In this document: positions 1 through 10,197 of the stretch, piece by piece | Position numbering within the stretch: position 1 is the first letter of the stretch | How the letters are laid out: the number at the start of each line of letters is the position of its first letter | NCBI GenBank assembly: GCA_003649845.1 | Contig: QMTB01000003.1 | Span: 1 to 25,776, forward strand | Direction: 5' to 3' | DNA from: Thermoplasmata archaeon | GTDB lineage: Archaea; Thermoplasmatota; E2; DHVEG-1 | DNA length: 25,776 nt | Notes under the pieces: model-generated | The model's input: only the letters and a program-made list of their open reading frames with translations | What the model was told of the DNA's origin: nothing | The model's database searches: none | Translations under genes and position numbers: made by a program

Positions 1-3000
1 GGTGTATATGTGAATGATCCATTGTTATTCAAGGTTAATATTCCATGTGAGGTGGTGCTTATTAGTACTGCTGTTAATGGGTTTGGTCCGCTATCTGGGT
101 CGTTATCGTTACTTAGTACTCCTTGTGCTGCTACATTAAGTGTTGTATCTTCATTGGTTGTATATGAATCATTATTGGCAATAGGTATATCATTTGTACC
201 TATAACTGTGATAGTTACAGTAGCGTTGTTAGAATAATTAGTTCCATCATATGCTTGATAAACGAAGGTGTCTACCCCATGGAAATTTAGGTTAGGTGTA
301 TAGGTAAATGAACCATTTCCATTTAGAATAACAGAACCATTTGTTGGATTAGTTATAAGTATAGCTGTTAGATTATCACCCTCTATATCAGTATCATTAG
401 ATAATACTCCTATGCTAGCATTTATATTAAGAGGAGTATTCTCTTGAGTTGTATAGGAATCATTATTAGCTACAGGTGGATCATTAACACTTATAATGCT
501 GATATTTACAATAGCTGAATCTCTACTAGAATCATCATCCTCTACTTGGTATTCAAAGGAGTCAGAGCCATAATAATTAGCATCAGGTGTATAAAGTATT
601 TCTCCAGTTGTAGTGTTAACATTTGTAGTTCCATGGTTTGGACTACTTATAACTGTGACAGATGATGGGTCTAGTGTTCCATCAGTATCATAATCATTAT
701 CAAGTACATGAATCCATATAGGTGTATCTTCATTTGTAGTAACAAAATCATCTGCTGCTACAGGTGGAACATTTGATACATTTATCAATTTATATGTAGT
801 ATTTGATACTCCATCATCATCGGTAACAGTTAATGTAACATTATAGATTCCATCATCAGCATAAGAATGCGTAGCATTCCTATCTGTTGATGTATTACCA
901 TCGCCGAAATCCCAATGCCAGTAGACAATATAGCCATCAGGATCACTAGATTGATCTATAAATTGAATTACATCTGAGGTATCTGGAAGTTCAGGATTAT
1001 AGGTAAATTTAGCAATAGGTGGAACTGCAGATACATTTATCTGTTTTGATATTGTATCTGTCTCTCCATCATCATCAGTAACTTTAAGGAATACATTATA
1101 CCATCCAGGGTTACTATATTGATGAGTTGGATTTTGATCACTACTAGTATTTCCATCGCCGAAATCCCAATACCAGGAAACGATTGTTCCATTTCCACTA
1201 TCTGTTGATAAATCTATAAATTTTACAATATCTAGGGTATCTGGATGCAGGGGAGACCAAGTAAAATTAGCAGTCGGTGGATAAGTTGCCCATGGATGAA
1301 GAAGAGGATAATTATCTCTATTGTTATTTCCCTCTATATCATATGGTGTATCTATAATAGAATCATTATCACTATCATAGGCTCCTTCAGATGGTTCATT
1401 ATAATCACTCCAATAATTACCACCTGAAGGATAACCATTATCCCATGTGTTTGTACAACCATCGTATGCTTGAGATACCTTATACCCTCTATATAGGTTA
1501 TTATGATATATCTGATTATTTGTAGATTTTTGCAATGTATTCTCAATCCTAATAGTCTGTCCAGTATTATATGTTACATTTACAGTAACAGTTGTTATAT
1601 TAGAATATGTTAAACCATCATATGCTTTGTATGTAAAACTATCTACTCCAATGAAATCTACATCTGGGGTATATCTAAATGATCCGTTTGAATAGAAAGT
1701 CAAACTTCCATTTGTAACACTGTTTTCAAGTATAGCTATAATTGGACTAGGTCCATCATCAGGATCTATATCATTCCTTAGTACACCTGGAGCTTCTACT
1801 AGGATAGTTGTTTCCTCATTTGTCTCATAAGTATCATTTGCTGTTATCGGTGATAAACCAATGCTTCTATAGGTTTTAAAGCATCCATCATTGTTTTTCA
1901 TTTGTATCCAGTCTTCTCCCTTAGAAAACCATAAGCTACCTTTTGGATATAGATTATCTCCATACCCCCACTCATAATAATTGCTGCTATCTCCACCCGA
2001 TGTATAAAGTACAATAGCATAAGGTCTATCTTTCTCTACAGAGATATCTGGAAAATCAAAGGTTATCCAGGAATATACTGAGTATACATTATACGGTGGT
2101 ATACTAGTGGAAACTATAACGTTACCAGACACGTTTTTCTCTCTTACCTCTAAAATGATATCATTTGGAGGTATACCTTGCCTTCTAAGATAGATATCAA
2201 TTTTTGTTAGAATTGTGGAGTTGGAGTAAAATATCTGAGCCGTTTTTTTAATATCATATATTTTAAGATCATAGCTATACACTGTCTGCTGTTGATCTAC
2301 CTCCTCTGTTGAAGCATTAGCTTGCCTGACATAGAGATTAACATGGGCAATATTTGAAATTAAATTTTCATCATCTCTTACGGCGTATGTAAACGTATCA
2401 TTACCATTGAATCCACTTGATGGGGTATATGTAATACTCCCATTGGATTCAATTATTGCAGTACCATGAGAAGGTGGGGTATTTATGGTGACCGTTGATG
2501 TATCTATTATTCCATCGGGATCATAATCATTTTTTAGTATGTTAACTAAGACAGGGGTGTTTGATAAAGTCCAGGCACTATCATCTATAGCAACTGGATG
2601 ATGAGAGAAATCTGGTTTGATGATATTTCCTATAATAGTATTGAAATCTGATTGATCAAAAATATAGATTCCATATTCTCCATATATAATGGTATTAGAT
2701 TTTATAAGATTATACGTTGAGTTTTTAATTCTCATTCCATAATCACAGTTGTTTAAAATTTGATTATAAATAATATTATTGTTCCAAGAGGAAAATATTC
2801 CTATTCCATCCTCATTATTAGTTATACTATTATTTTCCATTGTTATATTATATGAATTTATGAGGAATATCCCTCGAAGATTATTCAAGGTAATATTATT
2901 ATTTGAAATACTAAAATTCCTACTGTTTACATTTAGATATACCCCGTAATCATTATTTGAAATTAAACTATTTTTTATCTCGCAATGGAAGCTAGCTCTG

Positions 3001-3515
3001 GCATATATACCGCTATCTGAATTATTGTGTATTATAACATTGGAGATAAGATTCCATCTGGCATTATCTAGCATTATCCCATAATAACTTCCATTTGTTA
3101 TCGTGAAATTTGAGATGTAGACTGGATCAACATCTACCTTCACAGTATTATCAAGATTTCTCCCATCGATAATTGTTGTATCCTTATTTTCACCTTTTAG
3201 ATATACTGATTTATTGACATGTATATTTTCTTGGTATATCCCACTATAAACATAGATTATATCGCCATCAGATGCATTATCAATAGCAGCTTGTATACTA
3301 CTATAATTCCCTGGTCCAGAGCCACCGACATATAATGTGGATCCATTAAAAGAAGGAGCATCACCAATTGGAGATAGATTAAATTGTATGGATCTCACTT
3401 CACTAATATCTATGGAAGATGTTAATGAACCTCCACCCATATAGATAGAACCGATCATCATTATAGATGCTACCCAAGTAAAAATATACTGTTTTCTAAA
3501 TAATATATTTGTCAT
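1..3515 (-). CDS. Giant secreted surface protein: beta-helix, cadherin/Ig-like and PKD domains (C-terminus beyond window)
   Basis: The reading frame is open for 1171 codons from ATG at 3515 and runs off the window start with no stop. The N-terminus (MTNILFRKQYIFTWVASIMM) is a basic-then-hydrophobic signal peptide. Residues about 55-300 form a right-handed beta-helix rich in Asn/Ile repeats, opening with a GNYSSIQAAIDNASDGDIIY-type motif. Next come a cadherin/Ig-like domain (about 302-402), a jelly-roll-like domain (about 405-552, resembling the 'choice-of-anchor R' type; tentative), a second Ig-like domain (553-649), a NosD-type tail with PSGGNYWSDY (about 650-742), two PKD domains with WDFGDGNTS (about 743-914), and three more Ig-like domains, the last one cut. 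N-glycosylation sequons are frequent. Known relatives are exported archaeal cell-surface or adhesion proteins; the ligand here is unknown. No in-frame ATG lies between an upstream TAA and 3515. Confidence 0.93.
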   Translation of the reverse strand, partial: MTNILFRKQYIFTWVASIMMIGSIYMGGGSLTSSIDISEVRSIQFNLSPIGDAPSFNGSTLYVGGSGPGNYSSIQAAIDNASDGDIIYVYSGIYQENIHVNKSVYLKGENKDTTIIDGRNLDNTVKVDVDPVYISNFTITNGSYYGIMLDNARWNLISNVIIHNNSDSGIYARASFHCEIKNSLISNNDYGVYLNVNSRNFSISNNNITLNNLRGIFLINSYNITMENNSITNNEDGIGIFSSWNNNIIYNQILNNCDYGMRIKNSTYNLIKSNTIIYGEYGIYIFDQSDFNTIIGNIIKPDFSHHPVAIDDSAWTLSNTPVLVNILKNDYDPDGIIDTSTVTINTPPSHGTAIIESNGSITYTPSSGFNGNDTFTYAVRDDENLISNIAHVNLYVRQANASTEEVDQQQTVYSYDLKIYDIKKTAQIFYSNSTILTKIDIYLRRQGIPPNDIILEVREKNVSGNVIVSTSIPPYNVYSVYSWITFDFPDISVEKDRPYAIVLYTSGGDSSNYYEWGYGDNLYPKGSLWFSKGEDWIQMKNNDGCFKTYRSIGLSPITANDTYETNEETTILVEAPGVLRNDIDPDDGPSPIIAILENSVTNGSLTFYSNGSFRYTPDVDFIGVDSFTYKAYDGLTYSNITTVTVNVTYNTGQTIRIENTLQKSTNNQIYHNNLYRGYKVSQAYDGCTNTWDNGYPSGGNYWSDYNEPSEGAYDSDNDSIIDTPYDIEGNNNRDNYPLLHPWATYPPTANFTWSPLHPDTLDIVKFIDLSTDSGNGTIVSWYWDFGDGNTSSDQNPTHQYSNPGWYNVFLKVTDDDGETDTISKQINVSAVPPIAKFTYNPELPDTSDVIQFIDQSSDPDGYIVYWHWDFGDGNTSTDRNATHSYADDGIYNVTLTVTDDDGVSNTTYKLINVSNVPPVAADDFVTTNEDTPIWIHVLDNDYDTDGTLDPSSVTVISSPNHGTTNVNTTTGEILYTPDANYYGSDSFEYQVEDDDSSRDSAIVNISIISVNDPPVANNDSYTTQENTPLNINASIGVLSNDTDIEGDNLTAILITNPTNGSVILNGNGSFTYTPNLNFHGVDTFVYQAYDGTNYSNNATVTITVIGTNDIPIANNDSYTTNEDTTLNVAAQGVLSNDNDPDSGPNPLTAVLISTTSHGILTLNNNGSFTYT
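898..1171 (-). repeat. DNA-level repeat from tandem PKD domains
   Basis: The 19-base stretch at 898-916 recurs exactly at 1153-1171, 255 bases (85 codons) apart. Both copies encode the WDFGDGNTS core of adjacent PKD domains and stay in frame. This is tandem domain duplication inside the surface-protein gene and not a mobile repeat. The Ig-like domains repeat more loosely with a period of roughly 96-97 codons. Confidence 0.8.
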
Positions 3516-3575
3516 TATATCACTAATCCTATGTGCGGCTATATTGGCTATATTAATACATTATACATTAAAATA

Positions 3576-3583
3576 ATTTAAAT
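3576..3583 (-). promoter_or_regulatory. TATA box for the surface-protein gene
   Basis: ATTTAAAT lies about 60 bases upstream of the ATG at 3515. With the usual archaeal spacing of about 26 bases, transcription would start near 3554 and give a leader of roughly 38 bases. This is inferred from sequence only; the region is so AT-rich that alternative boxes exist. Confidence 0.4.
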
Positions 3584-3816
3584 CTTACTATATATTAAAA
3601 TATTAATTAATATCCAATACTAGGTTAATATCCAGAGATTAAAATTTTTGATTTGAAAAACTTCAAATTCTCACTAGATAACTTTGATGATATATTTAAA
3701 TCATAAAATGAGGTAAGGGTAGCTGATTTAGGTGGATGAAAAGGAGGTGACTATTGAATTCGCTAGTATAAATTTTAATCTACACTTGTTAAATAGAAAG
3801 TATGATAAAGGTAGCC

Positions 3817-3824
3817 TTTAAATA
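3817..3824 (+). promoter_or_regulatory. TATA box for rpsL-rpsG-fusA
   Basis: TTTAAATA is centred about 48 bases before the rpsL ATG. Transcription would begin near 3847, leaving a leader of about 22 bases. No clear Shine-Dalgarno sequence precedes the rpsL start, which fits a short-leader archaeal transcript. A second TATA-like element near 3692-3701 could give a longer leader. Confidence 0.5.
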
Positions 3825-3868
3825 GGAAAAGCTGTATACTGGCTTACTCTAATCGATTAGGTGTCTCT

Positions 3869-4300
3869 ATGGCTATGGGGATTAATGCTGCTAGGAAATT
3901 GAAGAAAGACAGAAAGAAGCAACGGTGGAGTGATAGATATTATAAGAAAAGGGTACTCCATTTAAAGGAAAAAGCAGATCCACTTGAAGGTAGTGCCCAG
4001 GCTAGAGGCATCGTTATTGAGAAAGTAGGTATTGAAGCAAAACAACCAAATTCTGCTATTAGAAAATGTGTTAAAGTACAGTTGATTAAAAATGGTCGTC
4101 AGATCACTGCTTTTGCACCTGGTAACAACGCTATTAGTTTCATTGATGAACATGATGAAGTATTAGTTGAAGGTATAGGCGGACGTATGGGTAGAAGTTA
4201 TGGTGATATCCCTGGAGTTAGATTTAAAGTTATAAAAGTGAATGATGTTTCACTCCAAGAAATGGTTAAAGGGAAAGTAGAAAAAGCAATGAGACGATAA
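3869..4300 (+). CDS. rpsL: 30S ribosomal protein S12 (uS12)
   Basis: This is a component of the small-subunit decoding centre. The 143-residue protein has the archaeal S12 length and signature throughout: AARKLKKDRKKQRWSDRYYK near the N-terminus, PLEGSAQARGIV, the decoding-loop KQPNSAIRKC, and IDEHDEVLVEGIGGRMGRS followed by GDIPGVRFKVIKVN. The start reads MAMGINAAR; the second Met (3875) matches the usual MG...AARK archaeal start equally well, so the first two residues are uncertain. It is the first gene of rpsL-rpsG-fusA, and rpsG starts two bases after its stop. The RNA polymerase, L30e and NusA genes that often precede rpsL in archaea are absent here. Confidence 0.98.
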   Translation: MAMGINAARKLKKDRKKQRWSDRYYKKRVLHLKEKADPLEGSAQARGIVIEKVGIEAKQPNSAIRKCVKVQLIKNGRQITAFAPGNNAISFIDEHDEVLVEGIGGRMGRSYGDIPGVRFKVIKVNDVSLQEMVKGKVEKAMRR

Positions 4301-4302
4301 AT

Positions 4303-4890
4303 ATGGTAGAAGAGGAGAAAAAACTCTATAATTTTTTCCAGATGCTAGCGAAATATGATCCAGAGAGCGTTAAGATAGAAGACAAAGGTTTAGCTAGATA
4401 TATGAACCTTGATACTAAGATAATATATCTAGGCGGCATTTATGCAAATAAAATGTTCTCTAAGGCAAAGGTTCCATTGGTAGAACGGTTAATCAACAAT
4501 GTTATGCGAACGGAGAAATATAATGGTAAGAAGATTAAGGCATATAAGGTTGTTAGAGATGCTTTTGAGATTATAGAGCGGAGGGAGAAGAAGAACCCTA
4601 TACAGGTTTTAGTTGATGCTATTCAAAATTCTGCTCCAAAAGAGGAGACAACTAGATTACGTTTTGGTGGTATATTGGTTCCAAAAGCAGTTGACACTGC
4701 CCCTCAGCGTAGATTAGATATAGCTCTACGTAACCTATGTTTAGGGGCAGTTGCAGCTACGCATAAAAATAAGAAAAGAATGGAGGTTTGTCTAGCAGAG
4801 GAGATTATAAAAGCTTCTAAAAATGATGTAACCTCCTATGCAGTGGCGAAGAAAAACGAAACTGAGCGTGTAGCTAAATCAGCTAGATAA
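4303..4890 (+). CDS. rpsG: 30S ribosomal protein S7 (uS7)
   Basis: This protein nucleates assembly of the small-subunit head and contacts the 3' domain of 16S rRNA and the E-site region. The 195-residue protein is of archaeal length. Family motifs include KAKVPLVERLINNVMRTEKY, a mid-protein NPIQVLVDAIQNSAPKEETT segment, the VDTAPQRRLDIALRNL motif, and the C-terminal EEIIKASKNDVTSYAVAKKN segment. It begins two bases after the rpsL stop, and its start overlaps the end of the purine-rich tail of rpsL, so translation is probably coupled. fusA follows after 15 bases, preceded by a GGAGAG Shine-Dalgarno sequence. Confidence 0.98.
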   Translation: MVEEEKKLYNFFQMLAKYDPESVKIEDKGLARYMNLDTKIIYLGGIYANKMFSKAKVPLVERLINNVMRTEKYNGKKIKAYKVVRDAFEIIERREKKNPIQVLVDAIQNSAPKEETTRLRFGGILVPKAVDTAPQRRLDIALRNLCLGAVAATHKNKKRMEVCLAEEIIKASKNDVTSYAVAKKNETERVAKSAR

Positions 4891-4905
4891 ATGGAGAGAT
4901 GAACG

Positions 4906-7104
<2,199 letters not shown>

Positions 7105-7110
7105 AAAACT

Positions 7111-7160
7111 TCAATTTTTCTACCTAATTTTTTTTCATTATTTCTCCTCTTTAAATTTGG
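7111..7160 (+). terminator. T-rich terminator region after fusA
   Basis: Starting a few bases after the fusA stop there are several T tracts, including five T at 7115-7119 and eight T at 7128-7135, then further T/C-rich sequence. Archaeal RNA polymerase terminates on such U tracts without a hairpin. The call rests on position and composition only. Confidence 0.6.
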
Positions 7161-7328
7161 CTAAAATTTTTAATAATATTAATGTAAAGTAAACCAACGT
7201 ATGCAACATTTTTCAAGGAGAATATGCTGCTTTTCATTTACAATATGAAGAAAGATATACAACATTAAGTTTCGTTTCCAATAAAATAGAATGTTAGTAA
7301 TCTAGATTTATAATACAGTTAAAAAAGG

Positions 7329-7336
7329 TTTTAATA
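7329..7336 (+). promoter_or_regulatory. TATA-like element before the 119-residue unknown gene
   Basis: TTTTAATA lies about 28 bases upstream of the GTG at 7361 and about 35 upstream of the ATG at 7367. That is the distance expected for a leaderless or near-leaderless archaeal mRNA. No Shine-Dalgarno sequence precedes the start, which is consistent with this. Confidence 0.35.
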
Positions 7337-7360
7337 CCCCTATCTCTTTTACAAAATTGG

Positions 7361-7720
7361 GTGGCGATGCACATGGAAAGAGGTGTTATACCGATTGATA
7401 GAAACTATGAATTTGAGTATAGATACTATGAGAGAGATCCAAATTTCAAATATTTCAATAGGAAATTCGAAGTTTTACTATTAAAAAAGAATGCATTGGG
7501 TAGAGAATATATTTTACATATGGATAATAGTGATACTAGGAAGATAACTCCAACTGTATATAAAGCATCTAGTAAGAAGAAGTATGATTTTGGTGTTACG
7601 TCTCTAAACTGGAATGATATAAAAAATACATTTCTTGATTTCGTAGTTGAAGAGATAGGCGAAAATAATAGGAAGATAGCGAAGAAAGCCTTAGGTAAAC
7701 TTGCTTCTCCAAAGATTTAA
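7361..7720 (+). CDS. Conserved-looking small cytosolic protein of unknown function
   Basis: I do not recognise this 119-residue protein. It is charged and soluble, with no membrane segment, signal peptide or Cys motif. The N-terminal half (about 15-65) is Tyr/Phe-rich with alternating charged residues and looks like beta structure. The C-terminal half contains a Lys/Ser-rich stretch (ASSKKKYDFG) and ends in a basic helix (ENNRKIAKKALGKLASPKI). The start is uncertain: GTG at 7361, ATG at 7367 (MHMERG) and ATG at 7373 are in frame. A TATA-like element about 28 bases upstream and the absence of a Shine-Dalgarno sequence suggest a leaderless message. Its stop overlaps the mcm stop on the other strand by four bases. 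Confidence 0.75.
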   Translation: MAMHMERGVIPIDRNYEFEYRYYERDPNFKYFNRKFEVLLLKKNALGREYILHMDNSDTRKITPTVYKASSKKKYDFGVTSLNWNDIKNTFLDFVVEEIGENNRKIAKKALGKLASPKI

Positions 7721-9822
7721 TCTGATGTTATACGATATTTACCATACGTTGGCTCATATATCCTTCCATCTCTCACCATTTTATCAAGGATCTGTTCAAC
7801 TTTCTTTGAATCCATCCCTTGTGATTCTGCTTCAATTAGTATCTCATTTCTAGCTGCTAATCCTTCTTTTGATTCATTACAGATTTGTCTTATAATATCA
7901 ATTATAGTTCTCATTCTCTCCTGCTGAGAATGACTTACACCTGTAGCTATGATATCTATATCTATTCTCCCTGTTTCATAGTCAAATCCAACTCTTCTCA
8001 GATAGGCGTTTATAATATTTATCGCTCTCCTTGCATCTTCTACTGTAACTTCATTACTTAATCTAACTCTTGCGCTAGCTTCAGCTAGTCTTACAAATGC
8101 TTCAAGTTGACGGGGTGTAAAAGGTACTGTTTCCTTTGATTGATTACGTAGATCTACATAGTAATCTTTTATTAAATCCATAGCTTCTTCTTTCATAACT
8201 GGAAATACATTTCTCTTAGCATATGCAACATATTTCCTTATAAACTCTGGAGAAAAAGTTGGCATAACAGATTCCATAAGTTCTTCCTTTTCCTCTACAG
8301 TATATCTAGTTTCCCTTGATTTAGAGATATTTTCTTGCATCTCCCCAGCTTTATGGGTTCTAAGAACATGTGATGCTAGAGCAGTATCCCTCTCTCTACT
8401 AGGTTTATCTACAATAGAAAATATCAAATCAAATCTTGATAGTAAAGCTGGTGGCATATTAATTTGCTCTGCTATAGGTATAAAATCATCAAATCTACCA
8501 AGTTTTGGATTAGCTGCTGCTAATACAGAACATCTAGATTTTAATGTAGCATTTATACCAGCTTTTGCAACTGATATCTCCTGTTGTTCCATTGCTTGAT
8601 GTAGAGAACTTCTATCCTGTGGATCCATTTTATCAATTTCATCTACACAAGCTATACCCATATCAGCTAATACTAGAGCACCTGCTTCAAGTGTCCAATT
8701 TCCCTCTCCAAATTCATCTCTCACAGCCGCTGCTGTTAAACCAGCAGCAGAGGATGCTTTACCAGATGCATAGATGCTACGTGGAGCTAGTTTTGACATA
8801 TAATGGAGCATCTGTGATTTAGCAGTACCCGGGTCACCAACTAGTAGAGTATGGATATCACCACGTATATATGATCCATCTGGCATATGTTTAGCTATAC
8901 CTCCAAATAACTGTAATACAAGAGCTTCCTTCTCAACTTCTAAACCATAGATAGTAGGTGCCATACTTTGCCGCATCTTCTCATATATCTCTGGATCCTT
9001 ACTCACCTCTAAAATTTCTTTTTCATCTTCTTCTGTAATCTCTACTTCTTCAAAAGCTAGTTGTTGATTCTCTATGCTAACTGCCTCCATAATTTTATCA
9101 AAAGATGTTAGACGAAAGGTTCCGCGTCTACGTTGTATAGAATGCAGTATACCATTTACAATTACTCTATCCCCTGGTGATATCTCTCCTACTAGGTCAT
9201 CTTCTAGATAAACTGTTATCCTCTCTGGTTGGGCTCCTCCTCTAAGACCCTCCGGGTTTTCCTGTATCTCTATCTTCTGGAAATCAATAAAAGTAGAATG
9301 CGCAGTGGATAGTTTAAAAGAAGATACCCTACCGCACCCACCTTGATCCTCATAACACTCTAATGGTTCTTTTAATATATCTTCATCTTGTTCTACTCTT
9401 ATTATAGCGCCACATTTTTGACATATAAATGCAGCTACCTGTAGTTTTGGTCTGACCTCTGTACGTTTTTTAACAAGTCCTTCTACAGCTTTTAGTTTAC
9501 CAAGATGTTGAGCTCTAATATTTCTTATACCTATATGATGTAAATCAGGTAGATCTGTTACTCTAAAATGAAGTTGTATCTTCTGTCTAGCAGCTACATC
9601 AATATTCTTCAAAGCTTCTTCTGCATTAAATATAGTTTTACGGGGATCTTCAGTTAGTTGTTCTGCTAACTCTGGGGCTGCTCTATCAATATCCCAATAT
9701 TTTACATATATACTCTTCTTCTCTGGATATTCAAAAGCTACAGTTTCTATCTCTGATTTATAGTATTCCTCGAAGAAATTCTGCCAGATATCGACGAGAG
9801 CAGGGTCTTTTAGTAACTTCAT
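7717..9822 (-). CDS. mcm: Replicative DNA helicase MCM
   Basis: This is the hexameric 3'-5' helicase that unwinds DNA at the archaeal replication fork. The 701-residue protein has the full archaeal layout. An N-terminal domain carries a zinc site (Cys134, Cys137, Cys156, Cys163) and the basic beta-hairpin RRRGTFRL. The AAA+ domain has Walker A GDPGTAKS (about 329-336), Walker B with CVDEIDKM (about 392-399), sensor-1 AAANP (Asn438) and the arginine finger LLSRFDLIF (Arg463). A C-terminal winged helix ends in GRIYEPTYGKYRITSD. No intein interrupts the Walker A site. The ATG is preceded by GAGGTGA seven bases upstream. That leader lies directly after the SRP RNA gene, so the two probably share a transcript. 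Confidence 0.98.
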   Translation of the reverse strand: MKLLKDPALVDIWQNFFEEYYKSEIETVAFEYPEKKSIYVKYWDIDRAAPELAEQLTEDPRKTIFNAEEALKNIDVAARQKIQLHFRVTDLPDLHHIGIRNIRAQHLGKLKAVEGLVKKRTEVRPKLQVAAFICQKCGAIIRVEQDEDILKEPLECYEDQGGCGRVSSFKLSTAHSTFIDFQKIEIQENPEGLRGGAQPERITVYLEDDLVGEISPGDRVIVNGILHSIQRRRGTFRLTSFDKIMEAVSIENQQLAFEEVEITEEDEKEILEVSKDPEIYEKMRQSMAPTIYGLEVEKEALVLQLFGGIAKHMPDGSYIRGDIHTLLVGDPGTAKSQMLHYMSKLAPRSIYASGKASSAAGLTAAAVRDEFGEGNWTLEAGALVLADMGIACVDEIDKMDPQDRSSLHQAMEQQEISVAKAGINATLKSRCSVLAAANPKLGRFDDFIPIAEQINMPPALLSRFDLIFSIVDKPSRERDTALASHVLRTHKAGEMQENISKSRETRYTVEEKEELMESVMPTFSPEFIRKYVAYAKRNVFPVMKEEAMDLIKDYYVDLRNQSKETVPFTPRQLEAFVRLAEASARVRLSNEVTVEDARRAINIINAYLRRVGFDYETGRIDIDIIATGVSHSQQERMRTIIDIIRQICNESKEGLAARNEILIEAESQGMDSKKVEQILDKMVRDGRIYEPTYGKYRITSD

Positions 9823-9843
9823 ATTTTAATCACCTCTGAGATT

Positions 9844-10188
9844 GAGAGATATTGACGGGTGTAGAAACCCCTCGAGTGGATGCACGTTTCATCCATTGAT
9901 TACCCATCTGCCTTCTCAACCCCGTTCACCCTTTGAGCATCGGTAGTTTGCGGTAAGGCTGCTCACTTCCGTGCCTCGCCCGGTTCCCGCAATAAAGATG
10001 AGTGTATAACCCTCCGGTTATACAGACTCATCACCTCCAATCCCAAAGGACAGGGTTTCATAGTCGGACAGATGGATCAATGGATGCTCGTTACACCGCC
10101 TCTCAGGTTCGACCCCAGCGTATCGGCGATTTCTGGTTACAGGGAACGCCTACCTCCCCGGTCTATTCTACACCTCTCGTCATCTCTC
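9844..10188 (-). ncRNA. Archaeal signal recognition particle RNA (7S RNA)
   Basis: This is the RNA scaffold of the SRP, which targets nascent secreted and membrane proteins. On the minus strand several hallmarks are visible. Helix 8 has a GGAA apical loop (9967-9970) flanked by GCAC/GTG and the AGCAGCC asymmetric-loop strand, where SRP54 binds. Helix 6 is a near-perfect hairpin at 9997-10032 capped by GGAG (10012-10015), where SRP19 binds. The Alu domain has the CTGTAACC U-turn (about 10133-10140). The 5' end (GAGAGAT...GACG...GGTGTAGAA) pairs with the 3' end (TTCTACACC...CGTC...ATCTCTC), forming archaeal helix 1 and setting the ends. G+C is about 52%, far above the flanks. Any reading frame inside it is spurious. 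Confidence 0.96.
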
Positions 10189-10197
10189 ATATCCTTA

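Larger units (their letters stand above)
3516..3868. other. Divergent intergenic region between the surface-protein gene and rpsL
   Basis: This 353-base very AT-rich spacer separates two divergent transcription units. I see three TATA-like elements: ATTTAAAT at 3576-3583 (suited to the minus-strand gene), one near 3692-3701, and TTTAAATA at 3817-3824 (both suited to plus-strand transcription). A strong Shine-Dalgarno sequence, GGAGGTGA, at 3743-3750 has no substantial gene after it. I see no structured GC-rich RNA and no convincing protein gene. Confidence 0.6.

Noticed and set aside
898..1171. Exact 19-base repeats considered as possible mobile or CRISPR repeats
   Set aside because: Only two copies, 255 bases apart, both in frame and encoding the same PKD core; explained by domain duplication.
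10..1427. Plus-strand reading frames opposite the surface-protein gene
   Set aside because: The minus-strand frame is continuous with PKD and Ig-like domains through this stretch, so these are shadows.
7201..7268. Tiny frames of about 15 codons (ATG 7201, and ATG 7224 after AAGGAG) in the fusA-downstream gap
   Set aside because: Too short, mutually overlapping, no recognisable sequence; AAGGAG is only three bases from the ATG.
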